In this document: one piece after another, positions 8,388-16,658 of the stretch | How the letters are laid out: each line of letters begins with the position of its first letter | Numbering within the stretch: position 1 is the first letter of the stretch | Origin: an uncultured Hungatella sp. | GTDB lineage: Bacteria > Bacillota > Clostridia > Lachnospirales > Lachnospiraceae | Reading direction: 5' to 3' | NCBI GenBank assembly: GCA_949879795.1 | Contig: CATLBR010000001.1 | Location: 62,001-126,000 of the forward strand | DNA: 64,000 nt | The notes under the pieces: model-generated | Database searches by the model: none | Seen by the model: only the letters and a program-made list of their open reading frames with translations | What the model was told of the DNA's origin: nothing | Translations under genes and position numbers: made by a program

Positions 8388-10067
8388 ATGAGACGATTAA
8401 AACCAATTCTAAGGGCGGGGGTGGCCGCGGCGGTTATGACCATAGCCATGTGCTCTCAGGTATTTGCCGCCAGAATTGCATTTTCTGACCCTTCGGCGGA
8501 GGCAGGAAGCGAAGTGACGGTGACTATGAAGATCACTGCCACAGGCAATGAGAACATCAACAGTTCCAATGTGATGCTTTCTTATGACCCCCAGGCCCTG
8601 CAGTTCCTGGAGGGAACCGGGGCCAGCGGGGATGCGGGTTCTGTCCGGGTAGTGGGAACGGCAGAGACGGCAGGCTCCACGCAGCTGTCCTTTTCCCTAA
8701 AATTCAAGGCGCTGAAGGCGGGAAGCAGTTCCATAACCATCAGCACCCAGGAGGTGTACAACGGAGACGGCCAGCTGGTGACAGTAGAACAGGAAGGAAG
8801 TTCCACGGTGACGGTTTCTGCCAGAGAAGGGGCGTCTTCCGATGCGGCTCTGGCAGATCTGCAGATTTCTCCGGGTACCTTGAGTCCTTCGTTTTCTCCG
8901 GACACAGACAGTTATACGGCGGTGGTGGGCCAGGATGTGGAGAGCATAACCGTCAGCGCCCCGGCGGCCGACAGCGGCGCCAGCGTCTCCGTATCAGGCA
9001 ATGAAAGCCTGCAGATGGGAGACAACCAGGTGGTATGTACGGTCACTGCCGCTGACGGGCAGACTATCAGAACTTACCGGATCGTGGTCACCAGAGCTGA
9101 AGGCGAGGCCTCCGGAGGAGAGGCTCCGGCGGTTTCCCAGGTGGCGCTGAAAACCCCGGAGAGAAATATTACGGTGCTGTCCGCGGAAGAAGGTATGGAG
9201 ATTCCGGAAGGCTTTGTGAGATGTTCCGTCACCATCAACGGCCAGGCAGTATACGGGTGGATATGGAATGACGAAGATAATCCGGGCGCAGACGCAGAAT
9301 ACTGTATTTTCTACGCGGCCAACGAAAGCGGTGAGAAAGGCTTTTACCGTTACGATCTGACAGAGAAAACTCTTCAGAGATATTTCCGGGATCCCACAGG
9401 CGGAGCCGACAGCCAGCCGGGCAGCGTAGGAAGCGAGGAGTATGAAGCCCTGCTCCATGATTACGAGATCCGTTTCTGGATCATTGTAGGCCTCATAGCC
9501 CTTGCTGTGATTTTGCTGATCGCCATCATCATTCTCGGTGTCAACAGAGTTCAGAAAGACGATTTTATGGAGAGAAGCGATGAGGATGACGGCTGGGAGA
9601 CGGAAAGGAAATCCAGGAATCAGAAGCTGTCCAGGGAAGAGCAGTATCTGAGGGATCTGGAAGAAGAAGAGGAGGAGGCGGAACGCCAGGAGGATCTTGC
9701 CTTTATCCGCAGAGTCCAGTCAGGACGGGAGAGCGGAGGAAGAAACCAGACGCAGGCAGCAGGCGCCAGAGGAACAGGCCCTATCCCCGGTACACGGGGA
9801 ACCGGAGGTTCGGCTTCCGCCAGAGGAACAGGTTCTGACTCCGGGATGAAAGGAACGGGTCCGGTCCCGGGAGTGAGAGGAGCGGGTTTGGCAAGTCAGG
9901 GTTCCCGGGGGAGCGGTCAGAGAGGAGCCGTAAACCCGGAAACGGGAGGAACGAGAAATGCCGGCCAGGGAGCGGCCAGAGGAACCAGGCAGGCAGGCCC
10001 TAACGGCAGACAGGGTCAGGCAGACAGCGGGGCCGACGATGACTTTGAGGTGATTGATCTGAAATAA
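8388..10067 (+). CDS. Membrane-anchored cohesin/cadherin-like surface protein
   Basis: 559 residues with an N-terminal signal peptide (MRRLKPILRAGVAAAVMTIA). Residues ~28-145 look like a cohesin domain (SDPSAEAGSEVTVTMKITA, VMLSYDPQALQFLEG). Residues ~155-235 form a cadherin-like beta-sandwich (LADLQISPGTLSPSFSPDTD) like that of the preceding hydrolase. A single transmembrane helix (FWIIVGLIALAVILLIAIII) follows at ~365-388, then a charged cytoplasmic coiled-coil segment and a tail of imperfect ARGTG/GxKGTGP repeats. RBS is AGGAG-like before ATG at 8388. No dockerin protein is seen nearby, so the cohesin partner is unknown; a wall-organising role with the upstream hydrolase is inference. Confidence 0.78.
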   Translation: MRRLKPILRAGVAAAVMTIAMCSQVFAARIAFSDPSAEAGSEVTVTMKITATGNENINSSNVMLSYDPQALQFLEGTGASGDAGSVRVVGTAETAGSTQLSFSLKFKALKAGSSSITISTQEVYNGDGQLVTVEQEGSSTVTVSAREGASSDAALADLQISPGTLSPSFSPDTDSYTAVVGQDVESITVSAPAADSGASVSVSGNESLQMGDNQVVCTVTAADGQTIRTYRIVVTRAEGEASGGEAPAVSQVALKTPERNITVLSAEEGMEIPEGFVRCSVTINGQAVYGWIWNDEDNPGADAEYCIFYAANESGEKGFYRYDLTEKTLQRYFRDPTGGADSQPGSVGSEEYEALLHDYEIRFWIIVGLIALAVILLIAIIILGVNRVQKDDFMERSDEDDGWETERKSRNQKLSREEQYLRDLEEEEEEAERQEDLAFIRRVQSGRESGGRNQTQAAGARGTGPIPGTRGTGGSASARGTGSDSGMKGTGPVPGVRGAGLASQGSRGSGQRGAVNPETGGTRNAGQGAARGTRQAGPNGRQGQADSGADDDFEVIDLK

Positions 10068-10142
10068 GCTGCGAGAAGGGGCTGTTCGTTGGGAACGGCC
10101 CTTCTTGTGTGTCCGGGGAGTCTGGCTGGCAAAGATTCCTTC

Positions 10143-10171
10143 TTGACGAAATCAGGAAAATGTTATATTAT
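10143..10171 (+). promoter_or_regulatory. Promoter of the gntR-mcsA-mcsB-clpC operon
   Basis: TTGACG (10143-10148), a 17-base spacer and TATTAT (10166-10171), 35 bases before the GntR ATG. Confidence 0.7.
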
Positions 10172-10174
10172 CCC

Positions 10175-10187
10175 TATAACAGTTATA
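10175..10187. promoter_or_regulatory. Palindromic operator TATAAC-A-GTTATA
   Basis: A perfect 6+1+6 palindrome begins three bases after the -10 box. Its position at the transcription start fits autorepression by the GntR-type regulator encoded directly downstream. No CtsR-type tandem heptad is visible. Confidence 0.55.
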
Positions 10188-10205
10188 ACGAAAGATGGTG
10201 GAGGT

Positions 10206-10592
10206 ATGATTCTAAGTATTGATTTTAACAGTGACGAGGCTTTTTACATTCAGCTCCGCAACCAGATTATCATCGGAATCGCGACTGGGAGGATCCGGGA
10301 GGGAGATTCCCTGCCGTCAGTGCGCCAGCTGGCGGATAACATCAGCATCAATATGCATACAGTAAATAAGGCCTACTCCGTTCTGAAGCAGGAAGGTTTT
10401 GTAAAGCTGGACCGGAGGAAAGGTGCCATAGTGGCTCTGGATGTGGATAAACAGCGGGTTCTGGAGGAGATGAAGGAGGAGATTGCCGTGGCCATCGCCA
10501 AAGGAATCTGCAAAGGGATCCAGAGGGAGGAGGTTCACCAGCTGGTAGACGAAATTTACGAACTGTTCGCCAACTGGGAAGAGTCTATATAG
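10206..10592 (+). CDS. GntR-family (YtrA-like) transcriptional regulator
   Basis: 128 residues. The ATG at 10206 follows GGTGGAGGT, so the upstream in-frame start at 10089 is rejected because it precedes the promoter. The N-terminal winged helix is typical (FYIQLRNQIIIGIATGRIREGDSLPSVRQLADNISINMHT), with a short C-terminal helical region instead of a large effector domain, as in YtrA-type members. It is the first gene of the clp operon, the place where Bacillus has ctsR. It probably represses the operon through the palindrome at 10175-10187; the inducing signal is unknown. Confidence 0.85.
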   Translation: MILSIDFNSDEAFYIQLRNQIIIGIATGRIREGDSLPSVRQLADNISINMHTVNKAYSVLKQEGFVKLDRRKGAIVALDVDKQRVLEEMKEEIAVAIAKGICKGIQREEVHQLVDEIYELFANWEESI

Positions 10593-10604
10593 AGGAGGAT
10601 AATT

Positions 10605-11177
10605 ATGTTGTGTGAAAGATGCAAGATCCGCGAGGCGAATATTCAATATACAGAGGTGATCAACGGAGTCAAGACGGAGCACAATTTCTGCGCCCAGTGT
10701 GCCAGGGAGATGGATTTTGGCCAGTACTCTGCCATTTTTGACGGAGGATTTCCCCTGGCACAGCTTCTGTCAGGGCTTCTTGGCGGGGAGGCGCCTGTGC
10801 AGAAGAAAGGGAATCTCAACCAGATCGCGTGCCCTTCCTGCGGCACCACCTATGAAGAATTTGTCAGGAACAGCTGCTTTGGCTGCGCCGACTGTTACAG
10901 CGTGTTCGATTTGCTGATCCAGGACAACATCAGACAGCTGCAGGGAAGCGACTGCCATAAAGGGAAACGCCCGGTTTACCAGAAGCTGTCCGGGGAGGAG
11001 GAGACCCGGGCGGAGACGGAGGCGGGAGATAATGTTCAGAGGAGTACTGCCGAAGATGAGATCCGCATGTGGGACAGGAAACTGAAAGAGGCTCTCAGGA
11101 TGGAAGAGTATGAGACCGCGGCGGTGTGCAGGGACAGGATCCGGGCGCTGAGAGAGGGGAAAGAAGCCGATGCTTAA
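10605..11177 (+). CDS. mcsA: McsA-like zinc-finger activator of protein arginine kinase
   Basis: 190 residues with paired zinc-binding CxxC motifs: LCERCKIREANI with FCAQCARE, and ACPSCGTTYEEF with CFGCADC. A C-terminal UVR motif (KLKEALRMEEYETAAVCRDR) is present. In Bacillus McsA activates McsB and is tied to ClpC-dependent proteolysis. It begins 12 bases after gntR with GAGGAGG, and its end overlaps the mcsB start by 8 bases, implying coupled translation. Confidence 0.9.
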   Translation: MLCERCKIREANIQYTEVINGVKTEHNFCAQCAREMDFGQYSAIFDGGFPLAQLLSGLLGGEAPVQKKGNLNQIACPSCGTTYEEFVRNSCFGCADCYSVFDLLIQDNIRQLQGSDCHKGKRPVYQKLSGEEETRAETEAGDNVQRSTAEDEIRMWDRKLKEALRMEEYETAAVCRDRIRALREGKEADA

Positions 11178-12210
11178 GTGGTTTGAACAGATAGAAAAAG
11201 AGAACAGTAATATTGTGTACAGTAAGGTGCGCCTGGCCCGAAACTGGTCGGAGTATGTATTCCCTTTCAGACTTTCTCCGGAGAAAAGCGGAGAGATGCT
11301 CTCCAGGCTGGCAGAGGGCCTGAAGGATCTGGGGGCGGAAGAAGAGCGCGACTATGAGTACGCCCGCCTGGAAGAACTGACAGAACTGGACCGCCGGGCA
11401 CTGAAGGAGAGAAGGATTCTCAATTCCTCGATTTTGGAGAGGAAGGCGCCTATGTCCCTTCTCATCACCAGGGAGGAAGATATCAGTGTGATCATGAACG
11501 GTGCGGACCACATCCGAATTCAGGTGCTGCTGCCGGGACTTCATCTGGCGAAGGCGCTGAAGACGGCGAACCGCATCGACGATTATATCAATGCCAGGTT
11601 TACCTATGCATTTGATGAGAAATACGGATACCTCACATCATTTCCCACCAATATGGGTACGGGCCTGAGGGCCACGGCTGTGGTTCATCTGCCCAGCCTG
11701 TCCATGGGAAAGAAATTTCCTGCCATGCTCAATGATATGGGAAGATTTGGGGTCTGTATCCGGGGAGTCTACGGAGAGGGGAGAGAAAATTACGGGGACC
11801 TCTACGAGATATCCAATCAGAAGACTTTGGGAAGGACAGAGAAGGAGCTGACCGATCTGGTGAACAAGGTAGCTCTCCAGCTCAATGACCAGGAGAACCA
11901 GATACGGGAGATGAGCTTAAAGGGGCACCGTCTGGTGCGGGAAGACGAGGTTTACAAATCATACGGAGTGTTAAAGTATGCCAGAAGGCTATCCATGAAG
12001 GATGCCATGACTTTTTTGTCTCAGATCATGTCGGGAGTCTGCGACGGCCTTGTAAAGCTGGAGGATCCCTGTCCGGTATTCCGGCTGATGCTGGGTATCC
12101 AGACAGCCAATCTCCAGAAGCTGTCAGACAGGCCTTTGGGCAAGGAGGAACTGGATATGGCCAGGGCGGCTTATCTGAGAAGCGAGCTCCCCGGTCTGGT
12201 ATCCCCATAA
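11170..12210 (+). CDS. mcsB: Protein arginine kinase McsB
   Basis: 346 residues of the phosphagen-kinase-related McsB family, which marks proteins with phospho-arginine for degradation by ClpC-ClpP. Family segments seen include KVRLARNWSEYVFPFRL, the nucleotide-site stretch PTNMGTGLRATAVVHLP and a C-terminal DEVYKSYGVLKYARRLS. The position that is Cys in the classical CPxNxGTG motif is Phe here (TSFPTNMGTG). It overlaps mcsA by 8 bases and is followed 24 bases later by clpC. All residues of the phosphoarginine-binding pocket cannot be judged by eye. Confidence 0.92.
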   Translation: MLKWFEQIEKENSNIVYSKVRLARNWSEYVFPFRLSPEKSGEMLSRLAEGLKDLGAEEERDYEYARLEELTELDRRALKERRILNSSILERKAPMSLLITREEDISVIMNGADHIRIQVLLPGLHLAKALKTANRIDDYINARFTYAFDEKYGYLTSFPTNMGTGLRATAVVHLPSLSMGKKFPAMLNDMGRFGVCIRGVYGEGRENYGDLYEISNQKTLGRTEKELTDLVNKVALQLNDQENQIREMSLKGHRLVREDEVYKSYGVLKYARRLSMKDAMTFLSQIMSGVCDGLVKLEDPCPVFRLMLGIQTANLQKLSDRPLGKEELDMARAAYLRSELPGLVSP

Positions 12211-12234
12211 AGGAAAAAAGAGGAGGAAATATTT

Positions 12235-14679
12235 ATGATAGATCGTTTCACGGAGAAGGCCAAGGAAGCCATCGGCCTGGCGGCAGACGCGGCCGAGGAT
12301 CTGGGCCACACCTATGTGGGCACGGAGCACCTGCTTATCGGTCTTCTCAAGGAGGGCACAGGCGCGGCGGCCCGTGTTCTGGATCAGTGCGGGGTGAAGG
12401 AGGAGAAGGTGACGGAGCTGGTGAGCCAGCTGATCACCCCCAACCAGACCGTGCGCATGGCGGAGAGGAGCACCTACACCCCCAGCGCCAGAAGGGTTAT
12501 CGAGAACAGCTATCGGGAGGCAGTGCGGTTTAAGGCGCCTCTTATCGGTACGGAGCATATTCTCATCGCCATTATCAGGGAGAACGACTGTGTGGCGTCC
12601 CGCCTTTTGAACACCATGGGTGTCAGCGTCCAGAAACTGTATGTGGATCTTCTGTCCTCCATGGGAGAGGACGCGGCTGCCGGGAGAGACGAGATGCCAG
12701 CGGGGAGAAATGCCAGGGGAAAGGTATCCACCGCCACTCTGGACAACTACAGCAGGGATCTGACCGCCCTGGCAAGGGAGGGAAAACTTGACCCGGTTAT
12801 CGGCAGGGAGAACGAGATTCAGAGAGTCATTCAGATACTGAGCCGCCGGACGAAAAACAATCCCTGTCTCATCGGGGAGCCGGGAGTGGGAAAGACTGCC
12901 GTGGTGGAGGGTCTGGCCCAGATGATCGCCGCCGGCAGCGTGCCGGAGACCATCGAGAACAAGCGGGTCATGACCCTGGACCTGTCAGGAATGGTGGCAG
13001 GTTCCAAGTACCGGGGAGAGTTTGAGGAGCGGATCAAACGGGTTCTGGCAGAGGTGATGGAGGACGGAGAAGTCCTGCTGTTCATCGATGAGATTCACAC
13101 CATCATCGGCGCGGGCAGCGCGGAAGGAGCCATAGACGCCTCCAACATCTTAAAACCGTCTCTGGCAAGAGGAGAGATTCAGCTCATAGGGGCTACTACC
13201 ATCGAGGAGTACCGCAAGTACATCGAGAAGGATTCCGCCCTGGAGCGGCGCTTTCAGCCGGTGACGGTGGAAGAGCCGTCGGAGGAGGAGACCTTCGAGA
13301 TACTCAAGGGGCTGAGAGGGCGGTATGAGGAACATCACAGGGTGACCATCACCGACGACGCTCTGAAGGCCGCGGTGAAGCTGTCTGCCCGGTATATCAA
13401 CGACCGGTTCCTACCGGATAAAGCTATCGACCTCATCGATGAGGCGTCCTCCAAGCTCCGCCTGACCACCTTCGTGGAGCCGCCTCAGATCAAAGACCTG
13501 GAGCAGGAGATCGAGACTCTGGAGAAGCAGAAGGAGGCGGCCATCAAGGCAGAGGCCTACGAGAAAGCGGGGGATATCAAGAGGAAGCAGCAGAAACGCA
13601 GGGAGAAGATCGAGAAGATCCGGGACAAATGGCAGAAAGAGAAAACCAGCCGCCGCCTCACCGTGGGGGACGACGAGATCGCCGACGTGGTGTCCGGCTG
13701 GACAAAGATTCCTGTGAAGAAGCTGGAGGAAGAAGAGTCGGAGCGGCTGAAAAAGCTGGAATCTATTCTTCATGAGCGGGTGGTGGGACAGGACGAGGCG
13801 GTGACCGCCGTGGCAAAGGCCATCCGCCGCGGCAGGGTGGGGCTGAAAGATCCCAAGCGCCCCATTGGTTCTTTTCTGTTTTTGGGCCCCACGGGCGTGG
13901 GGAAGACAGAGCTGTGCAAGGCTCTGGCGGAGGCCATGTTCGGGACCGAGAACGCCCTGATCCGCGTGGACATGTCGGAGTACATGGAGAAACACAGCGT
14001 ATCCAAGATGATCGGCTCCCCGCCGGGATATGTGGGGTATGACGAGGGCGGACAGCTGAGCGAGAAGGTGAGGCGGAATCCGTATTCGGTAATCTTGTTC
14101 GACGAGATTGAGAAGGCCCACCCGGATGTGTTCAACATCCTCCTGCAGGTGCTGGACGACGGTCATATCACGGATGCCCAGGGACGCAAGATCAATTTCA
14201 AGAACACCATACTGATCATGACTTCCAACGCGGGGGCGGAGAACATCATTTCTCCCAAGCGTCTGGGATTCACATCCATGGACGACGAGAAGGAGAACTA
14301 CCGTTTCATGAAAGACAGGGTTATGGATGAGGTGAAGAAAATATTCAAGCCTGAATTCATCAACCGGGTGGACGAACTCATCGTGTTCCACCCGCTGAAC
14401 AAAGAGAACATGAAAGCTATTGTCTCCATCATGCTTGGAACCATCAACAAGAGAACACGCCAGCAGATGGGGATCACCATCCATGTGACCGAGGACGGCA
14501 GAGAGTATCTCATTGAGAAGGGCTACGACCCCAAATACGGAGCTCGTCCTCTTCGGAGAACCATCCAGAGCCTGGTGGAGGACCGGCTGGCAGAGCAGAT
14601 TCTGGACGGAGCCGTGAAAGAAGGGGATGATGTGGAGGTAGCCAAAGGAGAGGACGGATTGCTGTTCGCCTCCAGGTAG
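12235..14679 (+). CDS. clpC: ATP-dependent Clp protease ATPase subunit ClpC
   Basis: 814 residues, the normal ClpC length. Order: Clp N-domain repeats ([20 protein letters not shown]), AAA1 with Walker A GEPGVGKT and [14 protein letters not shown], an M-domain with UVR-type coiled coil (~415-470), AAA2 with [22 protein letters not shown], and a C-terminal D2-small domain. It unfolds substrates for ClpP, and probably phospho-arginine-tagged proteins given its mcsAB neighbours. Good RBS GAGGAGG before the ATG. It is the last gene of the operon. Confidence 0.96.
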   Translation: MIDRFTEKAKEAIGLAADAAEDLGHTYVGTEHLLIGLLKEGTGAAARVLDQCGVKEEKVTELVSQLITPNQTVRMAERSTYTPSARRVIENSYREAVRFKAPLIGTEHILIAIIRENDCVASRLLNTMGVSVQKLYVDLLSSMGEDAAAGRDEMPAGRNARGKVSTATLDNYSRDLTALAREGKLDPVIGRENEIQRVIQILSRRTKNNPCLIGEPGVGKTAVVEGLAQMIAAGSVPETIENKRVMTLDLSGMVAGSKYRGEFEERIKRVLAEVMEDGEVLLFIDEIHTIIGAGSAEGAIDASNILKPSLARGEIQLIGATTIEEYRKYIEKDSALERRFQPVTVEEPSEEETFEILKGLRGRYEEHHRVTITDDALKAAVKLSARYINDRFLPDKAIDLIDEASSKLRLTTFVEPPQIKDLEQEIETLEKQKEAAIKAEAYEKAGDIKRKQQKRREKIEKIRDKWQKEKTSRRLTVGDDEIADVVSGWTKIPVKKLEEEESERLKKLESILHERVVGQDEAVTAVAKAIRRGRVGLKDPKRPIGSFLFLGPTGVGKTELCKALAEAMFGTENALIRVDMSEYMEKHSVSKMIGSPPGYVGYDEGGQLSEKVRRNPYSVILFDEIEKAHPDVFNILLQVLDDGHITDAQGRKINFKNTILIMTSNAGAENIISPKRLGFTSMDDEKENYRFMKDRVMDEVKKIFKPEFINRVDELIVFHPLNKENMKAIVSIMLGTINKRTRQQMGITIHVTEDGREYLIEKGYDPKYGARPLRRTIQSLVEDRLAEQILDGAVKEGDDVEVAKGEDGLLFASR

Positions 14680-14697
14680 ACAGAGAGTTTTCGGGCG

Positions 14698-14715
14698 GGC
14701 CGGCGAAAGCCGGCC
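14698..14715 (+). terminator. GC-rich hairpin after clpC
   Basis: GGCCGGC-GAAA-GCCGGCC forms a tight 7-bp stem with a tetraloop, but without a U-run. It may be a partial terminator or an mRNA 3'-end stabiliser. Confidence 0.4.
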
Positions 14716-14756
14716 ATCCGCCGCGTCAGGATCAATAAATCATAGGAGGAAGACAT

Positions 14757-15491
14757 ATGATACTCGAACCAGATGAAAAGCTGAAGAAAAAGATGGCCAA
14801 GAACGGCAGTGTGCTTCAATACATGTACAGTGTGGCGGGGGCAGGCAAAGGACTGATCACCATGGGAGCCATGTTTATAGGAATCGGCGCCATGCTGGCT
14901 GCCGCCCTCCTTGGGACTTTAGGAACCGAAAAAGCCGCGCTGGTGGTGGTCGTGGCGGCCGTTCCGGGCATACTGCTGATCATACTGGGCATTTTTCTGC
15001 AGCAGAAAAGAGAAAAAGGCTGGGTGGCAGGCTATATGAAGAAAACCAGTCTGAATGAACAGGAACTGCATCAGGTTGACCAGGAATTCCGGCAGCCCGG
15101 AACCATCCTGTTTTCATTAGACAAAGGCAAGGATACCAACAACTTAAAGCGCATGGGCTTTATCACGTCCAACTACGTGAAATTTCCGGGAGTGAAGCCC
15201 TGCATATTCCGGCTGGAGGACGTAGTGGCATGTCTGTACACAAAAAAAATGCTCTGCGCCGACGGTGGCTATGAGAGGGCTCTGATCGCCTACGCGGTGG
15301 ACGGCGTGTGGGCATTTCTCTACACCAGCCCTCCGGAAAAGGCCAGCCTAGAGATCGTGAAGCTCCTCAAAGAGCACAATCCCAGGATCATCACAGATCA
15401 TCATTTTGCCTATGAAGACAGAGAATACGACACTGTCCAGCAAGTCGAAGAAGTCATCGCGCTCCATAAACGCATATACGGAAAAAAATAG
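14757..15491 (+). CDS. Conserved membrane protein of unknown function
   Basis: 244 residues; strong AGGAGGAAG before the ATG. There are two adjacent transmembrane helices (GLITMGAMFIGIGAMLAAAL at ~31-55 and a second at ~62-85) and then a ~150-residue cytoplasmic domain with no motif I recognise (for example YVKFPGVKPCIFRLEDVVAC). It is followed 26 bases later by a zinc-ribbon membrane protein, so the two probably form an operon. Function unknown. Confidence 0.75.
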   Translation: MILEPDEKLKKKMAKNGSVLQYMYSVAGAGKGLITMGAMFIGIGAMLAAALLGTLGTEKAALVVVVAAVPGILLIILGIFLQQKREKGWVAGYMKKTSLNEQELHQVDQEFRQPGTILFSLDKGKDTNNLKRMGFITSNYVKFPGVKPCIFRLEDVVACLYTKKMLCADGGYERALIAYAVDGVWAFLYTSPPEKASLEIVKLLKEHNPRIITDHHFAYEDREYDTVQQVEEVIALHKRIYGKK

Positions 15492-15517
15492 TCGAAAGAA
15501 CAAGGAGAATACAAAAC

Positions 15518-15865
15518 GTGACAGAGATAAGATGCCCATCCTGCGGAGGGAAGCTGCAGATCGACAAACAAAATCCAAAACTGGAACACTGCGTCGAATG
15601 CAATAAAACCTACACATTCCAGACAGTCCACTCCCAGGAGACAGGAGAAGAAAAGCAGCAGCTGGTACCCGTACCAGAAAGCATTACATACCGTCCCATA
15701 GAAAAAAAAGAACCCAAAAGAACCGGCTGGGAGCCCTACGGCTGGAAGAGAGGCGTAGCCCTAGTGATTTTATTTTTCGTTCTAATGGGTCTGATGTACG
15801 GCCCCAAGATATACCAACGCTACCAAATGGACCACCCCCAAACCACCACCGAATCCCACCCCTAA
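15518..15865 (+). CDS. Zinc-ribbon single-pass membrane protein
   Basis: 115 residues. The N-terminus has a zinc ribbon with CPSCGG and CVECNK (two CxxC pairs). A linker leads to one membrane helix (GVALVILFFVLMGLMYG, ~79-95) and a short tail. A GTG at 15518 is the start, with AAGGAG upstream. The role is unknown; topology suggests a cytoplasmic metal-binding head on a membrane anchor. It is likely cotranscribed with the preceding membrane protein. Confidence 0.65.
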   Translation: MTEIRCPSCGGKLQIDKQNPKLEHCVECNKTYTFQTVHSQETGEEKQQLVPVPESITYRPIEKKEPKRTGWEPYGWKRGVALVILFFVLMGLMYGPKIYQRYQMDHPQTTTESHP

Positions 15866-15947
15866 TCCGATATCAAAAAGGAGAAAAAAATACTAGTTAT
15901 TTAGAGGGGGATGGTGTATAATGTCCACGTAAGCAATGAGCAGTGCG

Positions 15948-16010
15948 AAAAAAGGCAGGCAAGAAGAGGCGTCGTGCTCGCACGTAAGCATCTTCTTGCC
16001 TGCCTTTTTT
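15948..16010. terminator. Bidirectional terminator, perfect 20-bp stem
   Basis: AAAAAAGGCAGGCAAGAAGA (15948-15967) is the exact reverse complement of 15991-16010. The A-run on one side and T-run on the other suit termination on either strand. The 23-base loop is GC-rich. Confidence 0.75.
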
Positions 16011-16095
16011 CATAGGGCGAAAGCCCGTGAGCGAGATGGAGCGAAGCGGAATCGAGCGCCGCACTGCGGCCCCCCTCCCTCCCATCCATCCCCTC

Positions 16096-16200
16096 CCAGC
16101 GAAGGCGTCAGCCGAGCCCGCCCCCCAGCAAAGGCGCCAGCCGAGCCCGCCTTCCAGCAAAGGCGTCAGCCGAGCCCGCCCCCCAAGCAAAGACGCTCAT
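16096..16200. repeat. 29-bp tandem repeats, about 3.5 copies
   Basis: Three units at 16096-16124, 16125-16153 and 16154-16182 share CCAGCAAAGGCGTCAGCCGA-like sequence with a few substitutions. A degenerate partial fourth follows. There are no spacers, so this is a minisatellite, not a CRISPR array. It lies in the leader of the 137-residue protein gene. Confidence 0.7.
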
Positions 16201-16233
16201 CCCCACAAAAAAACTCACCCAGGAGGAAAAGCC

Positions 16234-16647
16234 ATGCCGGTTATTGAAGAATTAATCCGCTCCGAAGCCGACGGCAGCATCAGTTTCGGAAACTACACAT
16301 TATCCAAGAAGTCCAAGTTAGACAATTATGAACATAAAGGCGACTTATACAAAGTCAAGACCTACAACGAGATCACCAAGTTAGAGCGCAACGGAATGTT
16401 CGTCTACGAGTCCGTGCCGGGAACCGCCGTATCCTGCTTTGTCGCCGCCGACTGGGGTGTAGAATTCCAAGTAGAAGGCGAAAAAGACGTACAGATCACG
16501 GTCCAGTTAGAAGACGACACAGAATACGCGGTGACCGTAGACGGCGTTCCCGCAGGCAACATGACCACCAATTTAAGCGGCAAGCTGAACGTAAGCGTAG
16601 AGCTGAACGAAGGCGTTCACGCCACCATACGAATCGAAAAGAGATAA
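16234..16647 (+). CDS. Conserved small acidic beta-rich protein, function unknown
   Basis: 137 residues starting MPVIEELIRSEADGSISFG at an ATG with AGGAGG upstream. An in-frame GTG-type extension to 16027 runs through the tandem repeats and is rejected. The protein is soluble, lacks a signal peptide and is mainly short beta-type segments (GVEFQVEGEKDVQITVQLED). I recall similar Lachnospiraceae proteins annotated 'endosialidase', but I see no catalytic signature that supports that. It precedes radA by 11 bases and is probably cotranscribed with it. Confidence 0.8.
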   Translation: MPVIEELIRSEADGSISFGNYTLSKKSKLDNYEHKGDLYKVKTYNEITKLERNGMFVYESVPGTAVSCFVAADWGVEFQVEGEKDVQITVQLEDDTEYAVTVDGVPAGNMTTNLSGKLNVSVELNEGVHATIRIEKR

Positions 16648-16658
16648 GATCACGATCC

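Noticed and set aside
13411-14484. 357-codon minus-strand ORF inside clpC
   Set aside because: Antisense shadow of a full-length ClpC.
16096-16200. Possible CRISPR array
   Set aside because: The 29-bp units are directly tandem without spacers and have no cas genes nearby.
16027-16233. N-terminal extension of the 137-residue protein through the tandem repeats
   Set aside because: A strong AGGAGG precedes the ATG at 16234, and the extension is low-complexity Pro/Ala/Arg translated from the repeats.
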